Shown piece after piece: positions 8,290 through 16,611 of a DNA stretch of 64,000 bases. Position numbers and translations under genes: made by a program. Source of the stretch: Mycolicibacterium pulveris (GTDB taxonomy: Bacteria > Actinomycetota > Actinomycetes > Mycobacteriales > Mycobacteriaceae); contig NZ_AP022599.1 in NCBI RefSeq assembly GCF_010725725.1, positions 62,001-126,000 on the forward strand. The letters are read 5' to 3'. Position 1 is the first letter of the stretch. Every line of letters begins with the position of its first letter. The notes below the pieces were generated by a model, which made no database searches, was not told where the DNA came from, and was given only the letters and a program-made list of their open reading frames with translations.

Positions 8290-8712
8290 CTATCCCGTGA
8301 GCGTTGCGCAACTGAGTTCTCGTTGCACAGCGCGCTCCTGCTCTTCGGTGAGGTCGAGCGCAACGCGGATGCCATCCCGGTAACCCGCTGCGACATCGTC
8401 CTCGAGGTCTGTGCGCAGCTCTTCGGACAACCGCTGTGCGATCGTCCGGAGCGCGGCCAGCGTCCTGGCCCGATGACGTCCGTCGGCGAAATCCATGGCT
8501 GCGCTTGCCATCTGGTCCAAGACACAAATGCGCGCATAGCGAAGTGCCGCAGCGTAGCCCTTGCGGTAGGCCGCGCTGCGTTCTTCGGCTGTCGACGGGA
8601 TCGCCGCGTCATCGCATGCCTTGATCAAGACCTCGAGCACGTCCATCTCGGTTTGTTCGTTTGATGTCGCCGCTTCGCTCGGCCCGTCCGCGCGCCTCAT
8701 CACGGCGTCCAC
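8290..8712 (-). CDS. Hypothetical protein (140 aa), helical and charged
   Basis: No family is recognised. The sequence is rich in Ala, Glu, Asp and Arg and looks entirely helical (LIKACDDAAI, AAYRKGYAAALRYARICVLD, RTLAALRTIAQRLSEELR). It has no signal peptide and no membrane segment. The GTG at 8712 has AAGGGAC about ten bases upstream; an ATG at 8700 is the alternative. It is the first gene of the reverse-strand orphan block and is preceded by AT-rich DNA that likely holds its promoter. A role in DNA-binding or stress response cannot be supported from sequence. Confidence 0.5.
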   Translation of the reverse strand: MDAVMRRADGPSEAATSNEQTEMDVLEVLIKACDDAAIPSTAEERSAAYRKGYAAALRYARICVLDQMASAAMDFADGRHRARTLAALRTIAQRLSEELRTDLEDDVAAGYRDGIRVALDLTEEQERAVQRELSCATLTG

Positions 8713-8899
8713 TTTTCTGTACGTCCCTTCTTTTTCGTATTGTTCGCTAATCCAGCTACCAAAACTGTGAATTTTTGCGCGACGGCGTTGTTGCGCTCAA
8801 AATATTCAAACGTAACTGCGTGACCGAAAATTTCTTACTCAATGCAGCCTGTAAGCGTGCGGTCGATTTGCGTCGATCCGGCTCCCTCAAATTGCCCCG
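8713..8899. other. AT-rich intergenic gap
   Basis: This stretch is visibly richer in A and T than the surrounding DNA (for example CTTCTTTTTCGTATTG and AAAATATTCAAACG). It contains no open frame with a ribosome-binding site. It separates the orphan gene block from the 40-residue basic protein gene and probably contains the promoter of the orphan block. It may mark the right end of the accessory region. Confidence 0.5.
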
Positions 8900-8949
8900 C
8901 ACACTAAATATCGGCTCTGAAAACTAAGCTCAGAGCCGATAGTGTGTGC
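8900..8949. terminator. Strong hairpin, likely terminator of the 40-aa gene
   Basis: Arms ATCGGCTCTGA (8910-8920) and TCAGAGCCGAT (8930-8940) pair perfectly around a nine-base loop. The stem is extended by GCACACT (8900-8906) against AGTGTGTGC (8941-8949). It lies just past the stop codon of the reverse-strand small gene. No clear U-run follows, as is common for mycobacterial terminators. Confidence 0.65.
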
Positions 8950-8961
8950 AGTTCAGACCGC

Positions 8962-9084
8962 TCAGGACCGAGAGGGACGTTTGCGCTTCGGAAGAAATTC
9001 CTCTGAGGCTGCGGCCTTGGCCTTTTTCTCTGCCCGCCGCTCTTTAATTGACTTCCCGGGCTTTTTCGCAGTCTGTTTAGCCAT
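8962..9084 (-). CDS. Small basic protein (40 aa)
   Basis: On the reverse strand an AAGGAG box sits six bases before the ATG at 9084. The product begins MAKQTAKKPGKSIKERRAEK, continues through KAKAAASEEF and ends PKRKRPSRS. It is strongly basic, helical and lacks hydrophobic segments, so a nucleic-acid- or ribosome-associated role is plausible but unproven. It is too short for usual gene finders. The ribosome-binding site, the hairpin just downstream and a SigF-like promoter upstream together support a real gene. No named family is recognised. Confidence 0.65.
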   Translation of the reverse strand: MAKQTAKKPGKSIKERRAEKKAKAAASEEFLPKRKRPSRS

Positions 9085-9126
9085 CGTTGCTCCTTTTCAC
9101 AGTGGCAACCATCACCGACCCTGACC

Positions 9127-9152
9127 ATACCCGAGAAAAAAATAAAAGCCAC
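9127..9152 (-). promoter_or_regulatory. SigF-like promoter upstream of the small basic protein
   Basis: On the reverse strand GTGGC (9148-9152) and GGGTAT (9127-9132) are separated by 15 bases. The SigF consensus is GGTTT-N15-17-GGGTA. The -10 element is a perfect match and the -35 is imperfect. The predicted start gives a leader of roughly 35 bases. Confidence 0.35.
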
Positions 9153-9225
9153 TGTAGCGATTCGAGCGCCGACGCGCACCCCGTCGGACCGAGTTCTGCT
9201 GTGCCAGCGGCGATCTTGGCCCGGC

Positions 9226-10443
9226 TCAGCGGGTCAGCACCGCGACGCTTTCGACGTGGTGCGTCAGCGGAAACGAGTCGAACACCCGCACCTGCTCCAC
9301 CGTGTACCCGTGGCTCCGATAGAGCCCGACGTCGCGCGCGAACGCGGCCGCCTCACACCCGATGTGGATCACCCGGGGCACGCCCGCCTCGGCCAACAAC
9401 GCGATAACCTCGCGGCCCGCGCCCGACCGCGGTGGGTCGAGCACCGCGACGTCTGCACGCTGCCGTTGGGCCATCAGCGCGCGGCGTACCGAGTCGGTGA
9501 CCACCGACACCCAGCCCAGATCGGCCAGCGCTGCACGCGCCGCGCGCGACGACCCCCGCGACGTGTCGACCGTCACGACCCTGCCGCCGTCTCCGACGGC
9601 CTCGGCGAGCACGGCCGCGAAAATTCCTGCGCCGCCGTACAAGTCCCACGCCGTCATCCCCCGGTCCAACTGTGCGAGTTCTGCCACCAGCTCGGTGTAG
9701 ACCCGCGCCGCGTCGCGATGGGCCTGCCAGAACGCGGTCACCGGCACCCGCCAGGTGCGCTGCCCGATCCGCTGCACGGCCTCGTAGTCGCCCTCGATCA
9801 CCTGCGTCGCGGCCCGCCGCCCGGTGCGGGGTCCGGTCTGCACGACGTGGCGACGGCCGTCGTCGTCGAGTGCGACATGCACCTGGGCGCCCGGGGGCCA
9901 GGTCCGTTCGTTCAGCCCATCGACCATGCCGGCCGGCAGCTGCGCACAACCGAGTTCGGTGATGACTTCCGAACTGTGGTAGCGGTGAAAGCCCAGACGG
10001 CCGTCGGCCGCGGTGTGCAGCCGCACCCTGGTCCGCCAGCCCGTGGCACCCGAGACACCCACCGGCTCGGCGACGGCCCGGTCCTCGTCGAGCCAGCGGA
10101 AGCCACCGAGGCGGGCCAGCTGGTTGGCGACCACGAAGCCCTTCAGCCGTCGCAGCGCCTCCGGTGTGGCGAAAGCCATATCGCAACAGCCCGCGCCGTC
10201 GACGCCGGCGATCGGGCACAGCGGATCCACGCGATCGGCCGACGGCTCGATCACCTCCACGACGTATGCGTGCCAGTACTTTCCGTGATCGGCGACGACA
10301 CGGGCCCGCACGGTCTCCCCCGGCAGCGCACACCGGACGAACACCACCCGGCCGTCGTGGCGGGCCACACAGCTGCCGCCGTTGGCCGCGGGCCCGGTGG
10401 TCAATGTCAGGTCGTGCTCGGCGGCGTCGACTGGGGCGCTCAC
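9226..10443 (-). CDS. TrmA/RumA-type RNA (uracil-5-) methyltransferase
   Basis: The 405-residue protein equals the length of Rv2689c and belongs to the TrmA/RlmD family of S-adenosylmethionine-dependent RNA uracil-C5 methyltransferases. A TRAM-like N-terminal beta domain (GGSCVARHDGRVVFVR) is followed by an insert. The C-terminal Rossmann domain has SAM motif DLYGGAGIF near 264, DPPRSGAGR near 328 and the catalytic Cys in HIGCEAAAF near 362. The GTG start overlaps the upstream transporter stop as GTGA, so the two are coupled. Whether it modifies tRNA or rRNA cannot be told from sequence. Confidence 0.88.
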   Translation of the reverse strand: MSAPVDAAEHDLTLTTGPAANGGSCVARHDGRVVFVRCALPGETVRARVVADHGKYWHAYVVEVIEPSADRVDPLCPIAGVDGAGCCDMAFATPEALRRLKGFVVANQLARLGGFRWLDEDRAVAEPVGVSGATGWRTRVRLHTAADGRLGFHRYHSSEVITELGCAQLPAGMVDGLNERTWPPGAQVHVALDDDGRRHVVQTGPRTGRRAATQVIEGDYEAVQRIGQRTWRVPVTAFWQAHRDAARVYTELVAELAQLDRGMTAWDLYGGAGIFAAVLAEAVGDGGRVVTVDTSRGSSRAARAALADLGWVSVVTDSVRRALMAQRQRADVAVLDPPRSGAGREVIALLAEAGVPRVIHIGCEAAAFARDVGLYRSHGYTVEQVRVFDSFPLTHHVESVAVLTR

Positions 10444-12434
10444 TCCAAGAAGCCCCTGCGTGCGTCGCCGGGCGCGGACTGCGGTTGCAGCGTCTTGAGC
10501 CGCTCCGAGGAACTCAGCTGCCACGGCACCGAGGTCACCATCACGTTCGGCTCGAACAACAGCCTGCCCTTGAGCCGCAGCGCGCTCTGGTTGTGCAGCA
10601 CCTGCTCCCACCAGTGGCCGACGACGTACTCCGGAATGAACACGGTCACCACCGTGCGCGGCGATTCCTTGATCACCCGCTTGACATAGTCGAGAACCGG
10701 GCGGGTGATCTCGCGGTACGGCGACGCGATCACCTTCAAGGGCACGCTGATATCGCTGTTCTCCCATTTGTGCACCAGCGCGCGTGTCTCGGCGTCGTCG
10801 ACGCTGACGGTGATCGCCTCCAGCGTGTCCGGGCGGGTGGCCCGCGCGTACGCCAGCGCGCGCATGGTCGGCAGATGCAGCTTGGACACCAGCACGATCG
10901 CGTGGTTGCGGCTGGGCAGCACCATGTCGCCGATTTCGTCCTCCTGTTCCGCGAGCTCGCGCGCGACGGTGACATAGTGGCGCCGGATGAGCCGCATGAG
11001 CACGAACAGGGAGGCCATCGCCAGGATCGCGATCCACGCGCCCGCGGCGAACTTGGACACCACGACGACGATCAACACCGTTCCGGTGCAGACGAACCCG
11101 ACGGTGTTGATCGCCCGCGAGCGCATCATCTTGCGGCGGGCGGCGGCGTCGGTCTCAGCACCCAGCAGCCGCGTCCAGTGCCGCACCATGCCGATCTGGC
11201 TGAACGTGAACGCCACGAACACCCCGACGATGTAGAGCTGGATGAGCGAGGTCACCTGGGCGCGAAACGCGACGACGAACGCGATCGCCGCGACGGCCAG
11301 GAACAGGATGCCGTTGGAGAACGCCAGCCGGTCACCCCGGGTGTGCAGCTGCCGGGGCAGGTAACGGTCCTGGGCCAGAATCGATCCCAGCACGGGAAAC
11401 CCGTTGAACGCGGTGTTGGCCGCCAGCGCCAGGATCAGTGCCGTGACGACGGCGATCAACAGCAGGCCCAGCGAGAAGTTATGGAAGACCGCGTCGGCCA
11501 GCTGGGCCACCAGGGTCTTCTGGTGGTAGTCGGCCGGGGCGCCGATCAACTGCTCATGCGGGCGTTCGGCGATCTGCACCCCGGTTAGGTTGGCCAGCAC
11601 GATGACGCCCATGAACATGGTGATCGCCAGCGCACCCAGCATCGCCAGTGTGGTAGCGGCGTTGCGCGCCTTGGGCTTTCGGAACGCCGGCACCCCGTTG
11701 CTGATCGCCTCCACACCGGTCAGCGCGGCGCTGCCGGACGAAAACGCCCGCGCGACCAGAAAAACCAGCGCGAAGCCGAGCACATCGCCGTGCTCGGACC
11801 GCATCTCGAACGCCGCCGACTCGGCCTGCAGCGGTTCGCCCAGCAGGTAGATCTGGATGAAGCCCCAGCCGAGCATGATGAACATGCCGACGATGAACGC
11901 GTACGTCGGGATCGCGAACGCGGTACCCGACTCCCGGATTCCACGCAGGTTCATCGCCGTCAACAGCACGATCGCCAGCACGGCGAACAGCACCTTGTGA
12001 TGGTTGACGTACGGCACCGCCGAGCCGATGTTCGACATCGCCGAGGACACCGACACCGCGACGGTCAGCACGTAGTCCACCAGCAGCGCGCTGGCCACGG
12101 TGAGCCCGGCGGTGGGCCCCAGGTTGGTGCTGACCACCTCGTAGTCGCCGCCACCCGAGGGGTAGGCGTGCACGTTCTGCCGGTAGCTGGCGATGACGAT
12201 CAGCATGACCCCGGCGACGGCCAGCCCGATCCACGGCGTCATCGAGTACGCGGCGAGGCCGGCGACCGAAAGGACCAGAAAGATCTCCTCGGGCGCGTAG
12301 GCCACCGAGGACAACGCGTCGGAGGCGAACACCGGAAGGGCGATCCGCTTGGGCAGCAGGGTGTGCGAGATCCTGTCGCTGCGGAACGGTCTGCCGAGAA
12401 CCAACCGTCGTGCGACGGTCGAAAGCTTGGACAC
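10440..12434 (-). CDS. APC-superfamily amino acid/cation permease
   Basis: This 664-residue membrane protein is the counterpart of Rv2690c. After a basic N-terminus (LLPKRIALPVFASDALSSVA, the APC first-helix motif) there are about twelve membrane helices to residue 470, then a soluble domain of about 190 residues (AIVLVSKLHLPTMRAL) resembling the cytosolic tail of KUP-like and APC transporters. The chosen GTG start gives the family N-terminus; a TTG three codons upstream is the alternative. It is divergent from ceoB. Given the adjacent Trk regulators, potassium or amino-acid uptake is plausible, but the substrate is unproven. Confidence 0.83.
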   Translation of the reverse strand: MSKLSTVARRLVLGRPFRSDRISHTLLPKRIALPVFASDALSSVAYAPEEIFLVLSVAGLAAYSMTPWIGLAVAGVMLIVIASYRQNVHAYPSGGGDYEVVSTNLGPTAGLTVASALLVDYVLTVAVSVSSAMSNIGSAVPYVNHHKVLFAVLAIVLLTAMNLRGIRESGTAFAIPTYAFIVGMFIMLGWGFIQIYLLGEPLQAESAAFEMRSEHGDVLGFALVFLVARAFSSGSAALTGVEAISNGVPAFRKPKARNAATTLAMLGALAITMFMGVIVLANLTGVQIAERPHEQLIGAPADYHQKTLVAQLADAVFHNFSLGLLLIAVVTALILALAANTAFNGFPVLGSILAQDRYLPRQLHTRGDRLAFSNGILFLAVAAIAFVVAFRAQVTSLIQLYIVGVFVAFTFSQIGMVRHWTRLLGAETDAAARRKMMRSRAINTVGFVCTGTVLIVVVVSKFAAGAWIAILAMASLFVLMRLIRRHYVTVARELAEQEDEIGDMVLPSRNHAIVLVSKLHLPTMRALAYARATRPDTLEAITVSVDDAETRALVHKWENSDISVPLKVIASPYREITRPVLDYVKRVIKESPRTVVTVFIPEYVVGHWWEQVLHNQSALRLKGRLLFEPNVMVTSVPWQLSSSERLKTLQPQSAPGDARRGFLE

Positions 12435-12521
12435 GAGTGCCAAGGGTAAGCCTGAAGTCCGATAACCGTCGGAAAGCGGTAGCGTTCCGACTGCGCGGGT
12501 TCGAACAGGAGGGACCGTCGA

Positions 12522-13193
12522 GTGCGGGTAGTGGTGATGGGCTGCGGCCGGGTGGGGGCATCGCTGTCAGACAGCCTGGCCAGGATCGGCCACGATGTGG
12601 CGGTCATCGACCGCGACAGCACCGCGTTTCACCGGCTGTCGCCCGAGTTTCCCGGTGAACGGGTCCTCGGCATGGGATTCGACCGTGACGTGCTGCTGCG
12701 GGCAGGCATCGAGGAGGCCGGCGCGTTCGCCGCGGTCTCCTCGGGCGACAACTCCAACATCATCTCGGCGCGGGTGGCCCGCGAGACGTTCCATGTGGAG
12801 CGGGTGGTCGCCCGCATCTACGACGCCAAGCGCGCCGCGGTCTATGAGCGGTTGGGCATTCCGACGGTGGCCACCGTGCCGTGGACGACGGACCGGCTGC
12901 TCAACGTGCTCACCCGCGAGACCGAGACCGCGAAATGGCGCGATCCCACGGGCAACGTCGGTGTCACCGAGCTCGCGCTGCACGAGGAGTGGGTGGGCCG
13001 CCGGATGACCGATCTGGAGGCCGCCACCGGCGGGCGGGTGGCGTTTCTGATCCGGTTCGGCGAGGGCGTGCTACCCGACACCAAGACCGTCGTCCAGGCC
13101 GGCGATCAGGTGTTCATGGCGGCCATCGCCGGGCATATCGCCGAAGCGCTGGCGATCGCGGCGTTGCCGCCCAGCGAGGACATCGAGGGCTAG
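12522..13193 (+). CDS. ceoB: TrkA-type potassium uptake regulator CeoB
   Basis: The 223-residue protein has an RCK/TrkA-N Rossmann domain with GCGRVG at 7-12 and the acidic ribose-binding residue in VIDRD, followed by a TrkA-C domain (VTELALHEEWVGRRMTDLE). It matches Rv2691 (ceoB, 227 aa). Such proteins bind NAD(H) or ATP and gate potassium channels from the cytoplasm. It begins at GTG, is divergent from the APC permease and is followed six bases later by the second TrkA subunit. The split CeoB/CeoC arrangement equals one bacterial TrkA made of two RCK units. Confidence 0.9.
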   Translation: MRVVVMGCGRVGASLSDSLARIGHDVAVIDRDSTAFHRLSPEFPGERVLGMGFDRDVLLRAGIEEAGAFAAVSSGDNSNIISARVARETFHVERVVARIYDAKRAAVYERLGIPTVATVPWTTDRLLNVLTRETETAKWRDPTGNVGVTELALHEEWVGRRMTDLEAATGGRVAFLIRFGEGVLPDTKTVVQAGDQVFMAAIAGHIAEALAIAALPPSEDIEG

Positions 13194-13199
13194 ACAGCT

Positions 13200-13865
13200 A
13201 TGAAAGTCGCCATCGCCGGGGCCGGCGCCGTCGGCCGCTCCATCGCCCGCGAACTCGTCGAGGCGCACGAGGTCACGCTGGTCGAACGCAACCCCGACCA
13301 CATCGACGTCGACGCGGTACCCGCCGCCCAGTGGCGGCTGGGAGACGCCTGCGAGCTCACCTTGTTGGAGGCGATCAAGCTCGAGGAGTTCGACGTGGTG
13401 ATCGCCGCCACCGGCGACGACAAGGTCAACGTCGTGGTGAGCCTGTTGGCCAAGACCGAGTTCGCGGTGCCGCGGGTGGTGGCCCGGGTCAACGACCCCC
13501 GCAACGAGTGGCTGTTCGACGAGAACTGGGGCGTCGACGTCGCGGTGTCCACGCCGCGCATGCTCGCCTCGCTCGTGGAGGAGGCCGTCGCCGTCGGTGA
13601 TCTGGTGCGGCTGATGGAGTTTCGCAAGGGGCAGGCCAACCTCGTGGAGATCACCCTGCCCGACGACACCCCGTGGGGCGGCAAACCGGTCAAACGCCTC
13701 GAGCTGCCCCGCGACTGCGCGTTGGTGACGATCCTGCGCGGCCCGCGGGTGATCGTGCCCGAATCCGACGAGCCGCTCGAGGGCGGCGACGAGCTGTTGT
13801 TCGTCGCCGTCGCCGAGGCCGAGGACGACCTCAAGGCGCTCCTGCTGCACCCCCAGCCGCGCTGA
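13200..13865 (+). CDS. ceoC: TrkA-type potassium uptake regulator CeoC
   Basis: The 221-residue RCK protein starts MKVAIAGAGAVGRSIARELV (GxGxxG Rossmann motif at 7-12), has the ribose-binding acidic residue in LVERN and a TrkA-C domain near 140-215. It matches Rv2692 (220 aa) and forms an operon with ceoB (six-base gap). A heteromeric RCK ring made with CeoB is inferred. The membrane channel subunit is not in the window apart from the divergent APC permease. Confidence 0.9.
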   Translation: MKVAIAGAGAVGRSIARELVEAHEVTLVERNPDHIDVDAVPAAQWRLGDACELTLLEAIKLEEFDVVIAATGDDKVNVVVSLLAKTEFAVPRVVARVNDPRNEWLFDENWGVDVAVSTPRMLASLVEEAVAVGDLVRLMEFRKGQANLVEITLPDDTPWGGKPVKRLELPRDCALVTILRGPRVIVPESDEPLEGGDELLFVAVAEAEDDLKALLLHPQPR

Positions 13866-13926
13866 GCTCAGCGCACCGGCGGGCGAGCAGACGCCAACAC
13901 CCCCACTTCGGGCGGTTTCAGGGGGT

Positions 13927-15414
13927 CTACGCGTCTGTTCGCGACGGGTAACTCTCGGCGATGCGCACCGGCGGAGGGGCCGGGCGGTCGTGACAGCGCG
14001 CGGTCGCGTCGGCGTCGACGCGGCGCACGTCGCTCTGCGCGTTGCGGATACCCACCGCCGAAACCACCCCGGCGAGCGCCAACAGGACGGCGGTGACCAA
14101 CGCGCCGCTTCGAAAGCCGTCGAAATCGACTGTGTCCCCTACGATCACGCCCGTGAACGCGATCGCGATCAGCCCCGCGACGCGGGAGATGGCGTTGTTG
14201 ACCGCCGACCCGATGCCGCTCTGCGACGGCTGCACGGCGGCCAACACAGCCGCGGTCAACGGCGAGACCGTGATCGTCAGCCCGAGGCCGAACACCACCA
14301 GGCCGGGCAGCATCTGCGTCCACAGGTCGAAGGGTTGGCGCGTCGCGGCCATCAGCACGTAGCCCAGCGCCGCGACCAGGGGACCGACGGCCATGAAGAG
14401 TCGGGGCCCGTACCTGCCCGCCAACGCGCCGAAGCGACGGGCCAGCAGGAACGACAGCACCGGGACCGGCAACGTGGCCAGGCCCGCCTGCGTCGCCGAC
14501 AGCCCCGCGGTCTCCTGAAGGAACAACGCGACGATCAGCATGCCGAGCGACAGCCCGGCGTAGAGAAACACGGTGGCCAGGTTTCCGACGGCGAAGTTGC
14601 GGGCGCGAAAGATCTGCAGCGGCATCATCGGGTGCCCGGTGACACCCTCCCACCACGGAAACGCGCACAGGCATGCCAGCCCGGCCAGCAGGCTCACCAC
14701 CACCGTCGCATGCGAGAAGCCAAGGCGCTGCCCCTCGATCAGCGCGAACACCACCCCGGTGAGCCCACCGGCGTTCAACAGCGCCCCGATGACGTCCACT
14801 TGCCGCCGGCCGTCGCCGCCGTCCGACGCGCCGGACAGCTTCGTCGTCAGATACAGCGTGACGGCCAGCGGCACGATGTTCACACCGAAGATCCAGCGCC
14901 AGCTCAGCGCGTCGACAAGCATCCCGCCCAGCAGCGGCCCGATCACGAAAGCCGTTCCCGTCCAAGCGGTCCACGTGCCGATCGCCCGGGCCTGGGCGGC
15001 GCCGGAGAACCGGGCGTTGATCATCGCCAACGAACTGGGCACCAGGAATGCGGCGCCGACGCCCTGTAGGCAGCGCGCGGCGATCAGCACCCAACCGGTG
15101 GGCGCCACCGCGCACAGCACCGATGACACGGCGAACACGACCAGACCGGCACGCAACACGGCCAGCCGCCCGAACTGATCGGAGACGGCGCCGGCCACCA
15201 GGATCAGCGCGCCCAGCGTGAGCAGATAGCCGTCGACCACCCACTGCTGAAGCGCCAGCCCGGCACCGAATTCCCGGCTGATGGCCGGCAACGCGAGGTT
15301 GACGACCGAGCCGTCGAGGAACGCGACGAACGAGGACAGTACGGCGACCGCGATCAGCGGCCGGTCGGTGTCGTCGGCGCGGCGCCGGCCTGGGCCGTCG
15401 GCGTCAGTGGGCAT
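13927..15414 (-). CDS. MFS drug exporter, DHA2 (14-helix) family
   Basis: The 495-residue protein has about fourteen membrane helices. It shows the DHA2 signature FLDGSVVNLALPAI in helix 1, DQFGRLAVLRAG (motif A) and the motif C-like GTAFVIGPLLGGMLVD, as in EmrB/QacA proton-driven multidrug exporters. There is no M. tuberculosis counterpart at this locus between ceoC and the DUF3159 gene, so this is an insertion relative to that backbone. Its start overlaps the DUF3159 gene end by eleven bases, so it is probably transcribed with that gene. The substrate is unknown. Confidence 0.87.
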   Translation of the reverse strand: MPTDADGPGRRRADDTDRPLIAVAVLSSFVAFLDGSVVNLALPAISREFGAGLALQQWVVDGYLLTLGALILVAGAVSDQFGRLAVLRAGLVVFAVSSVLCAVAPTGWVLIAARCLQGVGAAFLVPSSLAMINARFSGAAQARAIGTWTAWTGTAFVIGPLLGGMLVDALSWRWIFGVNIVPLAVTLYLTTKLSGASDGGDGRRQVDVIGALLNAGGLTGVVFALIEGQRLGFSHATVVVSLLAGLACLCAFPWWEGVTGHPMMPLQIFRARNFAVGNLATVFLYAGLSLGMLIVALFLQETAGLSATQAGLATLPVPVLSFLLARRFGALAGRYGPRLFMAVGPLVAALGYVLMAATRQPFDLWTQMLPGLVVFGLGLTITVSPLTAAVLAAVQPSQSGIGSAVNNAISRVAGLIAIAFTGVIVGDTVDFDGFRSGALVTAVLLALAGVVSAVGIRNAQSDVRRVDADATARCHDRPAPPPVRIAESYPSRTDA

Positions 15415-16108
15415 CCGCCACGCCGTCGCGCTCGGTGCGCGTGGCGTCGGTCGCGGCGTCCGCTTGCGCGGCCTCGTGGGCGCGGATGGCGCGCTGTGCC
15501 GAGCGGATCGCCAGATAGGTCACCAATGCGGCGACGGCGGTCAACGGCCAGCCCATCGCGATGCGCGCGGCACCGAGCCAGCCCGTCTGGTCGGCGTCGT
15601 AGAGGTGGTGCTGCACGATGAACCGCGAGGCGAAGACCAGCACCCAGACCACCGTGGCGGCGTCGAACACCAGCACCGCCTTGCGCACGTCGCGCCAGCC
15701 GCGGTCGTGGCCGCTGATCCAGCTCCAGATGTAGCCGACGACCGGCCTGCGCACGAGGACCGAGAGCCCGAACACCGACGCCCACAGCAGCGAGGTCCAG
15801 ATGCCGAGCAGGAAGTAGCCCTTGGACTCCCCCATCACATAGGCGATCAACGCGCAGATGCCGACCCCGAAAAAGCCCGAGATCGCCGGCTGCGCGCTCT
15901 CCCGTCGGGCCAGTCGCCAAACCAGGATGACCGCCGCGACGCTCAGCGCCCACACGATCGCGGGAACCAGCCCGAACAGCGATGACACCGGAACGAACGC
16001 CACCACCGGCAGCGAGGAGTAGATCAGCCCGCTGACACCGCCGACCTGGGCGAGGACGGCGTTGACCCTGCTGCTGGGTTCACCCGGTACGGTTCCGGGC
16101 TCGCTCAC
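15404..16108 (-). CDS. DUF3159 membrane protein
   Basis: This 234-residue protein matches the family of Rv2693c. It has about six membrane helices and the conserved stretches VGGVSGLIYSSLPVVAF, VMGESKGYFLLGIWTSLL and RPVVGYIWSWISG. The GTG start (VSEPGTVPG) overlaps the upstream OB-fold gene stop as GTGA; the longer frame upstream is a shadow of that gene. Its function is unknown. Its fixed pairing with the OB-fold protein in mycobacteria suggests a shared role that has not been defined. Confidence 0.82.
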   Translation of the reverse strand: MSEPGTVPGEPSSRVNAVLAQVGGVSGLIYSSLPVVAFVPVSSLFGLVPAIVWALSVAAVILVWRLARRESAQPAISGFFGVGICALIAYVMGESKGYFLLGIWTSLLWASVFGLSVLVRRPVVGYIWSWISGHDRGWRDVRKAVLVFDAATVVWVLVFASRFIVQHHLYDADQTGWLGAARIAMGWPLTAVAALVTYLAIRSAQRAIRAHEAAQADAATDATRTERDGVADAH

Positions 16109-16476
16109 TTCTGGATCTCGTAGTGCGGGTTGTAGATCGCCTTGGCGCCGCTGTCGAGCTTGCCGACCCGGCCGTGCACCTTCAGAGTGCGCCCCGACTC
16201 GATGCCGGGTATCCGCCGCTGGCCCAGCCAGACCAGCATCACCGAGTCCGTGCCGTCGAACAGTTCGGCCTTGACCCCGCCGGTGCCGCTCTTGCCGCTG
16301 CACTCCACACTGCGCAGGGTGCCGACCATCGTCACTTCTTGACCGCGCTCGCAGTCGATCGCCTTCTGCGCGCCGGTGCTGGCGGCTTCTTCGCTGAGTT
16401 CTTCGGCATCGAGTTGCTCCGGGTCCTCCGTCAACCGCCGTGTGAGCCGGCGCAGATACCCCTCGGCCGTAGCCAT
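16105..16476 (-). CDS. OB-fold nucleic-acid-binding protein (Rv2694c type)
   Basis: The 123-residue protein has a helical N-terminus (YLRRLTRRLTEDPEQLDAEE) and an OB-fold typical of tRNA/ssDNA-binding proteins: TMVGTLRSVECSGKSG, KAELFDGTDSVMLVWLGQ, then SGRTLKVHGRVG. The ATG at 16476 has AGGAGA upstream and gives the length of Rv2694c (122 aa). It is the first gene of the run OB-fold, DUF3159, MFS exporter. Binding to RNA or DNA is inferred from the fold; no partner is known. Confidence 0.85.
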   Translation of the reverse strand: MATAEGYLRRLTRRLTEDPEQLDAEELSEEAASTGAQKAIDCERGQEVTMVGTLRSVECSGKSGTGGVKAELFDGTDSVMLVWLGQRRIPGIESGRTLKVHGRVGKLDSGAKAIYNPHYEIQK

Positions 16477-16611
16477 GGCGTCTCCTGACCTATCGCAGAT
16501 CCACCGTAGATCTACCCCAACCAACGCCACCGTAGACCTGTTGGTTCCCAGATGCCATGTGGGGGCCGCCTCGCCACGCCGGGCAATTTCACGACAGGGC
16601 ACTATCGTCTG

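Noticed and set aside
9256..10689. 477-codon forward frame opposite the TrmA-like gene
   Set aside because: The reverse strand encodes a clear methyltransferase with SAM and catalytic Cys motifs; the forward frame has no family pattern or ribosome site.
10444..11037. N-terminal extension of the TrmA-like frame
   Set aside because: It overlaps the coding sequence of the APC permease in another frame. The GTG at 10443 gives the known family length.
12490..12510. GGGTTCGAACA resembling a tRNA T-loop
   Set aside because: No acceptor, D- or anticodon stems can be built around it, and it lies in a divergent promoter region.
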